Source of the DNA: Phycisphaerales bacterium UBA2421
Lineage (GTDB): Bacteria > Planctomycetota > Phycisphaerae > Tepidisphaerales > Tepidisphaeraceae
Length of the DNA: 64,000 nucleotides
Assembly (NCBI GenBank): GCA_002343075.1
Contig: DDRH01000022.1
Location: 72,478-136,477, forward strand
Direction of reading: 5' to 3'
Position 1 is the stretch's first letter. Each line of letters starts with the position of its first letter. Positions 34,595-43,621 of this stretch are shown piece after piece. The position numbers and the translations under genes were made by a program. The notes beneath the pieces were generated by a model. That model was not told where the DNA came from, did no database searches, and worked only from the letters and a program-made list of their open reading frames with translations.

Positions 34595-35892
34595 CGATCG
34601 ACGTGTGGTCAACCCTCGGCGCGTTCTGCGCGTCGTTGCTTGCGATGCTGTTTTCAACCCTCACCTACTCCCTCAGAGACTTCTCGCGCGCCAAGCTTGC
34701 CGAAGCACTCAATCGGCGCGGCGAGCAACACCTCTATGAACTGCTCCTCGAGCGCGCCAACGATCTTATCTTCACGACGGCGGTCGGTCGGTTGCTCGCC
34801 AATCTGCTGGTGCTCATTTTCATTCTCGAACTGTCGGCCAACCCCGAGTGGAACAAGTGGTTCCACTATGGCATTGCGGTCGGGGCGACGGCGGTGATAT
34901 GTGGGGCTTGCTCGGTCGCTATCCCCCACGCGCTCAGTCGCCACGCGGCGGAGGCCATCATCGCGAGCCACGCGCGGTTTCTAATGGGTTGGCGCGTGTT
35001 ACTGCTCCCGCTCACCCGGCTGATGAACGGGGTTGATGCCATCGTCGGCCGGCTTGCCGGTGGTTCGCGCACGCGGGGCGACGAACAGACCGAAAAGCAT
35101 GACGAGATCGAGCAGGAAATCCTCTCGGCGGTCGAAGAAGGGGAAAAGGAAGGCGTGGTCGATGAAACCGAACGCGAGATGATCACCTCCGTCATCGAGT
35201 TTGGTGATACCACTGTCAGCCAGATCATGACTGCGCGCACCGAGATCATCGCGCTGCCGATCGATTCGTCGTTGCAATCGGTCAAGCTCGCGCTGGCCGA
35301 GTCGGGCCACAGTCGGATTCCACTTTATGAAGCGACGCTCGACCGCATCGTGGGTGTGCTTTATGCGCGCGATCTGCTCAAGTATGTCGGCGCGCCCGCC
35401 GAACGGTTTGATATCCGAAGCGTGATGCGACAGCCCCTGTATGTTCCCAAGACAAAAATCCTCCGCGATCTGCTCAGCGACTTTCGCGTGCAGAAGATTC
35501 ACATCGCAATCGTCCTCGACGAGTACGGCGGAACGGCCGGACTGCTGACCATCGAAGACATCATGGAAGAACTCGTCGGCGATATCAGCGATGAGCACGA
35601 GCCGCTCGAACAGGCACTCTTCAAGCGTCTCACCGATCAATCCGCAGACGCCGACGCGCGCATTTACATCGACGAACTCAACCGGCAGTTCGGCCTCAAC
35701 CTGCCCGAAGACGCCGGCTTTGATACGCTCGGCGGGTTCATTACGACGACCATCGGGCGTATCCCGCCAACCGGCACTGTCATCGAACATGCGTTTGTTC
35801 GATATACGATCCTCGATGCCGAACCCCAGAAGGTGAACCGGGTGCGGATCGACCTCATGCCCCAACCTGCCGAGGCGCCCACTTCAATCTGA
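34591..35892 (+). CDS. CorC/HlyC-type CBS-domain membrane protein (CNNM-like)
   Basis: This 433-residue protein overlaps ybeY by four bases. Membrane helices occupy about 1-160 in a DUF21/CNNM-like core. A pair of CBS domains (about 205-320, with MTARTEIIALPIDSSL and SVMRQPLYVPKTK) is followed by a CorC_HlyC domain (about 335-430) that includes DEYGGTAGLLTIEDIMEELVG. Relatives act in magnesium/cobalt efflux or membrane homeostasis. The family often sits next to ybeY, as here. The gap to the next gene (35893-36169) shows no clear terminator. Confidence 0.9.
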   Translation: MTIDVWSTLGAFCASLLAMLFSTLTYSLRDFSRAKLAEALNRRGEQHLYELLLERANDLIFTTAVGRLLANLLVLIFILELSANPEWNKWFHYGIAVGATAVICGACSVAIPHALSRHAAEAIIASHARFLMGWRVLLLPLTRLMNGVDAIVGRLAGGSRTRGDEQTEKHDEIEQEILSAVEEGEKEGVVDETEREMITSVIEFGDTTVSQIMTARTEIIALPIDSSLQSVKLALAESGHSRIPLYEATLDRIVGVLYARDLLKYVGAPAERFDIRSVMRQPLYVPKTKILRDLLSDFRVQKIHIAIVLDEYGGTAGLLTIEDIMEELVGDISDEHEPLEQALFKRLTDQSADADARIYIDELNRQFGLNLPEDAGFDTLGGFITTTIGRIPPTGTVIEHAFVRYTILDAEPQKVNRVRIDLMPQPAEAPTSI

Positions 35893-36169
35893 TTCGTCGG
35901 GCTGATTAGCCGTAATCGGAAGGGCTTTGTTGGTTTGTAAAGCCGCCGTGATCGCAAATCTCGGCATCGTTTCTGACACGCAGGAGTCGCATCCCGCACA
36001 CTCATCGAGCGAATGTGCGCGCAGTATGGCCGAATTGCCATCTCCATCGGCCTCGGCGGACACCAAGGCAGGATGGCGCGCGGCTTGACCGAGTGAATAT
36101 GTCGCGACGCACGGGGGTACTTGCGTCCGAGCGGGGTTGGCTGCATTCTCATGGGTCTAGGAGACTCTA

Positions 36170-38146
36170 ATGCATCGCCTCTGGCTATTGTTATGTGTGA
36201 TTCCGATTGTTGCTTCCGGCTGCGCCGTCTCGAAGGAGATAACCATCTCCGCCAAGCCGGCGGATGCGTTGATCAAGATCGAAGGCGTGGACCGGGGCAA
36301 AGGCCCGATCACCGAAGTCTTTACATTCAATAATGAGACCGACGTTCGGCGGGTGCAGGTTTCCCGGCTCGGCTTCAAAGATCAAACTGTCAATCTGACG
36401 CGCGATTTTGACCGCACATCGCTGCTGGTCGAGTTGAAGCCGCAATCGAAGCGCGTCACGGTGAATGTCGTGCCCGTGCCGGCAACGGTCATGGTGGATG
36501 GTCGCCCGATCGGCCCCGAACGCGTGAGTACCACCACCGCCGAGCTTGAGTTTACTGTGGACGCGCGCAACAACTGGAATACGCACACGCTCACGGCAGA
36601 ACGCACAGGATTTTCTTCATCGCAGGCGGTGGTCACCTGGGCTGGCACGGAAATGGTCTACACCCTGCGGCTGGAACCCATGCGCAAGGACGTGTCGATC
36701 AACACGCGCCCGGCCGGCGCTTCGGTGTTCATCGATGGCGAGAATGTGGGCACGACGCCGGTGACGCTGTCCAATCGCGCCTTTCCCTATGACAGTGAAG
36801 CCAACAGTTATGTTCCTCAGACGGTGAAGGTTGTGAAGGCGGGCTTCGATCCGATCGAGAAGACCATCAGTTGGGATGACGGCCAGAGCGACTACAGCAT
36901 CGATCTGCTTGCCAAGAGCAAGGCCGTGAAGATCACCACCGATCCCGCCGGAGCGATTGTCACGATCGACGGCCGCGAGTTGCCCCGCGATGCCGCGGGC
37001 GTCACCAGCGTCAAGCTCACCTTCCCGCCGACCAATGATGCCGGGGATTTGAAGACGTACATGGCGACCGTGCTAAAGCGCACCGAAACAAGCGAATGGT
37101 ACCCGGCGAATCTGAACATCGGCTGGGACGGCGGGAAGACGGATTACACCGTGACCCTCCGGGAAATCCTCACGATGCCCGTGAGCCTGCTCGAACCGGA
37201 GATGAAACGATCGGATGAGGGCTGGCTGGCAACCCCGACGCGGGTGCAGACGATCGCCGCAAAGGATACGTCCGAGGGTTCGAGCAAAGAACCGCCGGTG
37301 CAGATGACGCGCATGCCCAAGGGGACGCAGATCGATACGCTCACCGTCTCCCCGGATGGGTCGCGGTTGTTGTTTACCACGCTCATTCTCGGGCGTGAAC
37401 CAACCGACTTCCGTTCGCAACTGGTTACCACCAAGACCGATGCCACGGGCGGGGTCGAATTTCTGTCCGATGGCAAGTCCCTCGATCTCACTCCCTCCTA
37501 TTCGCCCGGCGGAGAGACGATTGTCTTTTCCAGCAACCGCGCGGGTCGGAGGCTGAGCGTGTGGACTATGTCGGCAGTGGGCGCGCCCGGGGTGACCAAC
37601 CTTACCAGCGGCGAAAGCAACGACCTCTGGCCCAACCTCGACAGCGATGCCAAGCCACGGTTGTTTTACCAGTCGCTGATTGATACGCGTGCCGATCCCC
37701 GCATCTTCTCCACGCAGCTTGGCACCGTGAGCCGAACCGACCTGACACAGATGGGCGGTACGCAGCCAAGGATCAATCCGAAGAACGATTCGATCCTGTT
37801 CAGCGCGATTAATGAAAAGACTGGCAAGCGTGATCTGTTCCGAATGAGCGACCGAGGTGGGGTGCCGGAGAATCTTACCAACACACCCGATGTAGATGAG
37901 TTTGATGCCGTCTGGAATAAAGACGGAAGCAAGATCGCTTTTGTCAGCGATCGGGGTGTGGATGAAGAGAAGCGCAATAATCTCGACGTGTGGGTGCTCG
38001 ATTTGACGCGCCCCGAGCAGCCGATTCAGATTACCACCAACGGCAGTCAGGATGATTGCCCTGCGTGGGACCCGACTGGCGCTTACATCTACTTCCGTAG
38101 CAATCGCGGCGGTGATTGGAACATCTGGCGCGTCGCGACGCAGTAG
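36170..38146 (+). CDS. PEGA-repeat and PD40 (TolB-like propeller) lipoprotein
   Basis: This 658-residue protein has a lipoprotein signal (VASGC, the cysteine being lipidated). Residues 25-330 hold at least three PEGA-type repeats, for example ISAKPADALIKIEG, VNVVPVPATVMVDGRPIG and INTRPAGASVFIDGENVG. Residues 380-658 form a PD40/TolB-like beta-propeller (LTVSPDGSRLLFTTL, YSPGGETIVFSSNRAG, DGSKIAFVSDRG). An AGGAGA ribosome site precedes the ATG. PEGA and PD40 units bind envelope proteins or polysaccharide in other systems; here the ligand is unknown. It ends only 6 bp before the convergent YihY gene. Confidence 0.85.
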   Translation: MHRLWLLLCVIPIVASGCAVSKEITISAKPADALIKIEGVDRGKGPITEVFTFNNETDVRRVQVSRLGFKDQTVNLTRDFDRTSLLVELKPQSKRVTVNVVPVPATVMVDGRPIGPERVSTTTAELEFTVDARNNWNTHTLTAERTGFSSSQAVVTWAGTEMVYTLRLEPMRKDVSINTRPAGASVFIDGENVGTTPVTLSNRAFPYDSEANSYVPQTVKVVKAGFDPIEKTISWDDGQSDYSIDLLAKSKAVKITTDPAGAIVTIDGRELPRDAAGVTSVKLTFPPTNDAGDLKTYMATVLKRTETSEWYPANLNIGWDGGKTDYTVTLREILTMPVSLLEPEMKRSDEGWLATPTRVQTIAAKDTSEGSSKEPPVQMTRMPKGTQIDTLTVSPDGSRLLFTTLILGREPTDFRSQLVTTKTDATGGVEFLSDGKSLDLTPSYSPGGETIVFSSNRAGRRLSVWTMSAVGAPGVTNLTSGESNDLWPNLDSDAKPRLFYQSLIDTRADPRIFSTQLGTVSRTDLTQMGGTQPRINPKNDSILFSAINEKTGKRDLFRMSDRGGVPENLTNTPDVDEFDAVWNKDGSKIAFVSDRGVDEEKRNNLDVWVLDLTRPEQPIQITTNGSQDDCPAWDPTGAYIYFRSNRGGDWNIWRVATQ

Positions 38147-38152
38147 ACTTCT

Positions 38153-39295
38153 TCAGGCGTTGGCTTTTGGCGGATCATTGGGAGGATCATCCGTGGGACG
38201 GTCCCTCTTCAGGCTGTTGCCCATCGGATAAATCGGCCCACTCGCGGCCGGATCGTCGGCGGTGGCGACGGCTTCCCCGCGCGCGGCCATGGCGGCCATG
38301 GCCGTTGCACCGGGCCGGCGGCGTTGCAGTTCCAGCAGCATCAGCTTTTCCCGGTCGCTCAAGCCTTCCCGCGGCGGAGTAATGTGCGCTCGATTCGCGC
38401 TGCTGGTAAGGCCCAATACCGCAAAATCGATCTCACTGTTTATCTCCGCACCGATGAGCAGCACAATCGCATCGACGTAAAGCACCAGTAGCAGTAACGC
38501 AATCGAACCGACAACCCCATAGGTCTTTGCATAGCTCGCGGCCCCGAAGTTATCGATGTAGTAACGAAACGCGAACGCCAGCACCGCCCAGACCAGCACT
38601 ACAAAGATCGAACCCGGCGAAATCCATGACCAATGCGATCGCACGCTCGGGCCGAAGTGGTAAATCAGCGACAGGATTGTCAGGCAGAGCATCAACGCAA
38701 TGAAGTAACGCGAGAAGTTGAAGACGTAACCCCAGACGCCTTCAAGGTTGAGATATTGCCGAACGGTGTCGCTGCTGACGATCTGCGTGGTGATCGGGAC
38801 CAGGCTCAGCACGAGCAGAATGAGCGTCGCGACCGTTACAGTGAGCACCGCAGCCACGAATCGCTGGACGATGAACTTGCGGCCTATCTCCACGTCATAG
38901 CACCGATCCATCGCCGCCATGGTGGCATTCATTCCCCCGCTGGCTGCGTAGAGTGCGACGAGGATGCCGATGCTCAGCAGCCCGCCGGTGGCACGGTTGG
39001 GGTTGAGGAGCTCGTTGAGCGTCGAACGAAGCGCGTTGCCCGCTTCGCTGGGCGCGACATAGGTGATCTGCTCGTTCAACTGATCCTGCACGGGCTTCTT
39101 GTACTGGTCTGGCACATAGGGCAGCAGCGCGAGCAGGAAGATGAGGAAGGGAAAGATGGCGAACATCCAGGAATACGCCAGCGCTGCAGCCCAGGTAAAC
39201 ACGCTGTCATCGAGCGTTTCCCGCCCGACGCGAAGGCAGAACTGAACCGGTCCGACGGTCTTCATCACATGGGGCAAATCGCGGAGTCGAGCCAT
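38153..39295 (-). CDS. YihY/virulence factor BrkB-family membrane protein
   Basis: This 380-residue integral membrane protein has about six helices, including FAIFPFLIFLLALLPYV, GLLSIGILVALYAASGGM and the C-terminal LLLVLYVDAIVLLIGAEINS. The central ASGGMNATMAAM block and DRCYDVE match the YihY/BrkB family, which is broadly distributed and poorly characterised. The C-terminal 60 residues are polar and probably cytoplasmic, and include RGEAVATADD. It is convergent with the PEGA/PD40 gene, whose stop is 6 bp away. Confidence 0.88.
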   Translation of the reverse strand: MARLRDLPHVMKTVGPVQFCLRVGRETLDDSVFTWAAALAYSWMFAIFPFLIFLLALLPYVPDQYKKPVQDQLNEQITYVAPSEAGNALRSTLNELLNPNRATGGLLSIGILVALYAASGGMNATMAAMDRCYDVEIGRKFIVQRFVAAVLTVTVATLILLVLSLVPITTQIVSSDTVRQYLNLEGVWGYVFNFSRYFIALMLCLTILSLIYHFGPSVRSHWSWISPGSIFVVLVWAVLAFAFRYYIDNFGAASYAKTYGVVGSIALLLLVLYVDAIVLLIGAEINSEIDFAVLGLTSSANRAHITPPREGLSDREKLMLLELQRRRPGATAMAAMAARGEAVATADDPAASGPIYPMGNSLKRDRPTDDPPNDPPKANA

Positions 39296-39441
39296 TGGCT
39301 TTAGAATAGACTCCGGGGTGTTTCGATCAACCCACGCAACCCGGGTAAAATTTGCAAATCGGCCGCAATCCTGTTTTCATTCCCGCTCGCTCAATTGGAT
39401 AGTTGAGGCGAGGAGTCAGGTTTCTGGTTCAGGAGTGATTC

Positions 39442-40191
39442 ATGCGGCATTTCTTCGTTGCGGTTCAGGTTTGTCTTTTGATGTGGGTTGCAGGGTGCTC
39501 ATCATCGGGCACTACCACACCCCCGGCAGCTGGGTCTAACACGGCTACCGGGTTTGTTTATGACAAGCTCGAAGGCTTTGGTGATCGACAATTCGCGGTC
39601 TTTCTCCCGAACAATTACAACCCCCAGAACAAGTATCCGGCAATTGTCTTTCTGCATGGCCGATTTGAATCCGGCAGCGATGGCCGTGCAGCCACTTCCG
39701 TGGGCATCGGCCCCGAAGCCAAGAAAAACGCCAACAACTTCCCCTTCATCGTCATCTTCCCCCAATGCAACGGCGGGGGGTGGAACAGCCCGGAGCATGA
39801 AAAGATCGCCATCACCGCGCTCGATCAGGCCACCCGAAAATACAGTATCGATCCCAATCGCGTGATACTGACTGGCTTATCCACTGGTGGCTACGGAACC
39901 TGGCGCATTGGCGCAAAGTATCGCGACCGGTTTGCCGCACTCGTGCCGATGTGTGGATACTCGTTTTACGAGGGCGTGAGCATGCTGACCACGACGCCCA
40001 TCTGGTGCTGGCACTACAGCACCGATTGGGCCGTGAGCAGCGGGGCGAGTAAGGAAATGGTCAAGCGCATCAACGCATCAGGCGGCAACGCGAAACTCAC
40101 CACCCCCGGCGGGCTTGGGCACGACGTGTGGACAGTCGCCTACCGCGATCCGGCACTGAGGGAATGGATGCTGCAGCAGCGCCGGAAGTAG
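39442..40191 (+). CDS. Lipoprotein alpha/beta hydrolase (esterase-like)
   Basis: This 249-residue protein has a lipobox (WVAGC). The fold is of the prolyl-oligopeptidase/esterase type: FLHGRFESG forms the oxyanion region, GLSTGGYG carries the nucleophile serine near residue 148, and GLGHDVW carries the catalytic histidine near 226. It is probably attached to the outer face of a membrane and hydrolyses an ester of unknown identity. The substrate cannot be inferred: the next gene, across a 1.2-kb gap, encodes an agarase-like enzyme, and an acetyl-xylan esterase gene is further on. Confidence 0.82.
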   Translation: MRHFFVAVQVCLLMWVAGCSSSGTTTPPAAGSNTATGFVYDKLEGFGDRQFAVFLPNNYNPQNKYPAIVFLHGRFESGSDGRAATSVGIGPEAKKNANNFPFIVIFPQCNGGGWNSPEHEKIAITALDQATRKYSIDPNRVILTGLSTGGYGTWRIGAKYRDRFAALVPMCGYSFYEGVSMLTTTPIWCWHYSTDWAVSSGASKEMVKRINASGGNAKLTTPGGLGHDVWTVAYRDPALREWMLQQRRK

Positions 40192-40252
40192 GGCCAACAC
40201 TTCATCGGCGTCACCCAAAACATCAACAACCAGCAACCCTCAACAACGCAAT

Positions 40253-40268
40253 TGTTCCGCGCGGAATA
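40253..40268. promoter_or_regulatory. Imperfect copy of the 16-bp TGTTCCGCGCGGAACA palindrome
   Basis: TGTTCCGCGCGGAATA differs from the perfect palindrome at 40347-40362 by one base. It has the same architecture as a bacterial ParB site (TGTTTCACGTGAAACA), with different central bases. The role is not shown. Confidence 0.4.
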
Positions 40269-40272
40269 ATTC

Positions 40273-40334
40273 GCAGTCGGCAGTCGGCAGTCGGCAGTGC
40301 GCAGAGGGCAGTCGGCAGTGGGCAGTGGGCAGAG
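40273..40334. repeat. Heptamer tandem repeat (GGCAGTC/GGCAGTG)
   Basis: About nine copies of the 7-base unit GGCAGTC or GGCAGTG follow each other with a few degenerate units (GCGCAGA). It is non-coding and lies between the two palindrome copies. Confidence 0.85.
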
Positions 40335-40346
40335 AAGATGGCACAT

Positions 40347-40362
40347 TGTTCCGCGCGGAACA
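40347..40362. promoter_or_regulatory. Perfect 16-bp palindrome, parS-like
   Basis: TGTTCCGCGCGGAACA is perfectly palindromic and extends to 18 bp (TTGTTCCGCGCGGAACAA, 40346-40363). It fits the ParB-site layout TGTTTCACGTGAAACA with changes in the centre. It lies in the non-coding tract beside tandem repeats. It could be a ParB site, another regulator's operator or a repeat; no parAB genes are in the window. Confidence 0.45.
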
Positions 40363-40436
40363 ACGCACAACTTCCCCCGCCTAGTACTCTGGGAGGGGCC
40401 AGCGGGAGGGAAGCTCGGCGGCCCCATCAGCGCAAG

Positions 40437-40500
40437 TAACCAGCACCCAGCAACCAGTAACCAGCAACAACCAACAACCAATAACCAACAACCAACCAGC
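40437..40500. repeat. Heptamer tandem repeat (AACCAGC/AACAACC)
   Basis: About nine 7-base units (AACCAGC, AACCAGT, AACAACC, AATAACC) are arrayed head to tail. It is a second, unrelated heptamer array in the same gap. Confidence 0.85.
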
Positions 40501-40649
40501 CAAGCACTTCAAGGCACGCCAATCAGATCGATCGAGGGTGTAACCCGCTTAACAAACCGCGCGTCATTTCCCGCACATTTTCACACGTCCGCGAAAAGAA
40601 GCGATTGAAGACAGTCAACGCGTTCGAGGCCAAAACCGGAGCAATTGTA

Positions 40650-40880
40650 GATGAAGTAAATGCCGTGGGAGATGAAGGAGACGCCGTCGGAGACCACTGA
40701 AACGCCGTCGGAGATGAAGTAAACGGCATCGGAGACCACTGAGACGGCGTGGGAGATGAAGGAGACGGCGTGGGAGACTACTGAAACGGCGTCGGAGATG
40801 AAGGAAACGGCGCGGGAGACCACTGAAACGGCGTGGGAGATGAAGGAGACGGCGTGGGAGACCACTGAAACGGCGTGGGA
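40650..40880. repeat. 21-bp minisatellite, eleven exact-length units
   Basis: Eleven contiguous 21-base units occupy exactly 40650-40880. After the first two units, two variants, starting GATGAAG and GACCACT (one GACTACT), alternate, giving a 42-bp higher-order period. Each unit ends in a CGGCGTGGGA-like string. Because 21 is a multiple of three, all six frames stay mostly open here and give artificial repetitive proteins. I therefore treat it as a non-coding minisatellite, although a repeat protein cannot be excluded. Confidence 0.85.
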
Positions 40881-40895
40881 GATGAACTCGCCCCC

Positions 40896-40942
40896 TGCAG
40901 CGCGTCCCCGTGGCACGGGCTTCCAGCCCGTGAGATATGCGT
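40896..40942. repeat. Dispersed CGTGGCACGGGCTTCCAGCC repeat
   Basis: The segment contains CGTGGCACGGGCTTCCAGCC followed by CGTGAGA. This is a palindrome-rich string that recurs between genes in planctomycete genomes; the recurrence is from general knowledge and cannot be checked here. The remaining gap to 41410 holds no evident gene. Confidence 0.5.
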
Positions 40943-41410
40943 AGAGGCTTGCATAGGGCCCGCTGTACTCAGCGGACCATTCCGCGCCGCGCAGCCATGC
41001 CGGCAATCGCCAAGGGCCAGGCGGCGACCGGCCGTCGAATAACCCCGCACCGGAACGGACCGGCCGGGCGGCGCGGTCCTTGTGATTCGAACGCGGCTCG
41101 GCGCCCGGCTGGCCGTTCAATGCTGACCCGTTATGTCGCAGAACCGCGCGGGAACGCTCGCTCTTTCGATCCCAGCGCGGGATCTCCGGCGGCGAATCTA
41201 GACTGCTGCGCGGGGCCGCTCAAGATTTGGGCTCGTGTGTGAGCGATTTCATTGGCGTCATCGGTTCAGCTTCTGCTGTTGATTCTGCGGTCGTTGCACC
41301 TGCACGAAGCGCCTCAAATTCCCAGATTCACAACTTCGTGAGAAGCGTCACAATGTATTGTCAGATATGGGGTTGCAACCATTGCGGCGGACGGGGCGTA
41401 TGTATTATGA

Positions 41411-43564
41411 ATGAGCGCGCAACGTCCATTTCGCCGATACGGAACGATAAGGAGCTTTAGCCGATTCATGCGCGCGGTTGTTCTCACGGCAATAGTCCTA
41501 GTGATTGTTGGCACGCTGCTGCATCCGTTTTACTCCGGTGCCCGCACGGTAGAGCCGGCCCGCGGGGCGGATGGCGGGCAGGCGGTGGCTCGGGTGGACG
41601 ACGGGCCGTCGCGCGCCCTGGAGACGGTACGAGGGACGCAGGGGTTTTGGCGCATCGCGCGGGCCGCAGACGGGGTGTGGTGGTTTATCTCCCCGGACAA
41701 TGAGCCGGACTGGCTGAACACTGTCACAACCGTGGTGCCCTACCAGACCGGCCGCGACCCCGACGGCCCGCATTTCACCAGCACGGACTACACGCCCGAA
41801 GGCGGCGATGCCGCGATTCGCGCCTGGGCCGAGGCGACGCTTAGCCGGATACAAGCGAAGGGATTTAAGGGGATTGGCGCGTGGAGCCATCATATCTTTC
41901 ATGAGCTGGATGTGCCGATCACGCGCGACCTGAACCTGTGGACTTATCTCGCGACCGACTGCCGTCGCTTTTACTCGCCGCAGTGGGCCGAAACTGTTGA
42001 GGCGGCGGTGAAGGAGCAGGTGACGCCGCTGCGGGATAATCGCAACCTCGTGGGCTATTTCATTGATAACGAACTGGACTGGGGCGAAGGTGGCGCCGGG
42101 CCGGCGTATTACTTCGACAATCTCCCGCCCGATGACCCCAACCGCGCAGCAGTGATGCGTGTGGTGCGGCAAGTGTGGCCGAGCGTGGAGGAGTTTAACA
42201 AGGCCTGGAACACGACGTTTGCGACGTTTGAGGAACTGGCGCAGTTGCCGTCGCTGCCGGACATGCCCAGCGAATCATACGGCAGGCTCTACTCGGCGTG
42301 GCTGGAGAGCCTCTCGCGCGACTATTTCACGCTGACGACATCGTTGATCCGCAAGTATGACCCGAACCATCTTGTGCTGGGGGTGCGGTTTAAGGGATAT
42401 GCTCCGCGCGAGGTGGTGCGCGGCAGCCGCGGGCTGACCGATGTACAGTCGATCAACTATTATGTGTCGGACGGTCGGCTGGACATGGATATGTTCAGCT
42501 ACATGTATGAGGAGTCGGGTCAGCCGGTGATGATAACGGAGTATGCGTTTCACTCGCTCGACGGCCGCAGCGGCAACAGGAACACGGTGGGGTTTGCGGC
42601 GCAAGTGCTCGACCAGCAGGCGCGCGCGGATGGCTATCGGCTCTTCACGTCGCGGCTGGCGCGCGTGCCCTTCATCATCGGGGCCGACTGGTTTCAATGG
42701 AGCGACGAACCGCCCAGCGGACGGCGCGTGGACGGGGAAGATGTGAACTTTGGCATCGTGGACATTGACGATCGCCCGTATGAACTGCTCGCCAGTGCAA
42801 TCGCGGCGACCTCTGGCGAGCTGAACGCACAACACCGCGCCAGCGCAACCGACGCCGGTTCCGACATCTGGCGAGAGAGCTTTGCGGTGAAGCCGACGAT
42901 CAACGTGCCATACCTTACGCAGCTACCCAGGCTGAATGGCGAACTGAGCGATTGGCCCCCCGCCGCCAAGGTGCAGGGGATGAAGCGCAGCCAGACGATC
43001 GGTCTCGATCGATCGCGGCAGCCGGTCCCGAACATTTACATGGGCTGGACGCACGAAGGCGTGTATCTCGGCATGGAAGTGTTTGACGATGACATTCAAT
43101 CGGCGCCGGCCAAGGGATGGTGGTGGACGCGTGATTGTGTCGAGTTCTGGATCGCGACCAAGCCGGTGGCATCGGATCAGGTGCGCTATGACCCGAACTG
43201 CCATCAATTCTTCTTCGTTCCGATTGATTACCCCGGCAGCGACGGCGTGGCGGGCGTGGTCGGCCAATGGCACCGCCCGGGCGACGCATTGAGCGACAAC
43301 CTGATTCCCCATCCGGCGATCAAGGATGCTGTGCGCGTGCTGCCGGATCGGTATGTGGTCGAGATGTTCATCCCCGCGGCGGCTCTGAACGGCTTTGACC
43401 CTGAAACCACACGCGAAATCTCCGTGAACTTTCACGCGCGCAACTTCCAGCACGCGATCGAATACTTCTGGTCGGCCCCGAAAGAGGCGGTCACCCAGCT
43501 ACGCCCCAACACCTGGGGCACCGCCTACCTGCAACCCCCACCGACGGTGGCGAATGGGGATTGA
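41411..43564 (+). CDS. Agarase-like (GH50/GH42-related) glycoside hydrolase with CBM9-like domain
   Basis: This 717-residue protein has an N-terminal membrane anchor (VLTAIVLVIVGTLLHPFY). The catalytic region (about 70-490) is a TIM-barrel-like glycosidase: FIDNELDWG near residue 217 supplies the acid/base Glu, and ITEYAFHS near 374 supplies the nucleophile Glu. The arrangement resembles GH50 agarases and related beta-galactosidases. A CBM9-like beta domain follows (about 505-710, with WPPAAKVQG, IYMGWTHEGVYLGMEVFDDD and DCVEFWIAT). It probably cleaves an algal or related polysaccharide at the cell surface. The assignment of agarose as substrate is inference. An alternative start at 41468 retains the anchor. 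Confidence 0.82.
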   Translation: MSAQRPFRRYGTIRSFSRFMRAVVLTAIVLVIVGTLLHPFYSGARTVEPARGADGGQAVARVDDGPSRALETVRGTQGFWRIARAADGVWWFISPDNEPDWLNTVTTVVPYQTGRDPDGPHFTSTDYTPEGGDAAIRAWAEATLSRIQAKGFKGIGAWSHHIFHELDVPITRDLNLWTYLATDCRRFYSPQWAETVEAAVKEQVTPLRDNRNLVGYFIDNELDWGEGGAGPAYYFDNLPPDDPNRAAVMRVVRQVWPSVEEFNKAWNTTFATFEELAQLPSLPDMPSESYGRLYSAWLESLSRDYFTLTTSLIRKYDPNHLVLGVRFKGYAPREVVRGSRGLTDVQSINYYVSDGRLDMDMFSYMYEESGQPVMITEYAFHSLDGRSGNRNTVGFAAQVLDQQARADGYRLFTSRLARVPFIIGADWFQWSDEPPSGRRVDGEDVNFGIVDIDDRPYELLASAIAATSGELNAQHRASATDAGSDIWRESFAVKPTINVPYLTQLPRLNGELSDWPPAAKVQGMKRSQTIGLDRSRQPVPNIYMGWTHEGVYLGMEVFDDDIQSAPAKGWWWTRDCVEFWIATKPVASDQVRYDPNCHQFFFVPIDYPGSDGVAGVVGQWHRPGDALSDNLIPHPAIKDAVRVLPDRYVVEMFIPAAALNGFDPETTREISVNFHARNFQHAIEYFWSAPKEAVTQLRPNTWGTAYLQPPPTVANGD

Positions 43565-43621
43565 GCCGGCACTTGACGATCTGCGGGCCTTCGCTCTTGC
43601 CCCCGTCGATGGCTGCACTGA

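Noticed and set aside
35884..36066. Small 60-residue minus-strand frame with a CAGCDSC motif
   Set aside because: It overlaps the end of the CorC gene, lacks a ribosome site and has no conserved context. It is more likely chance in a GC-rich gap.
40650..40880. CRISPR array
   Set aside because: The units are directly contiguous with no unique spacers, and there are no cas genes in the window.
40581..41120. 179-residue minus-strand frame across the minisatellite
   Set aside because: The open frame is an artefact of 21-base repeat units, and the rest of the sequence looks like non-coding DNA. No start site is supported.
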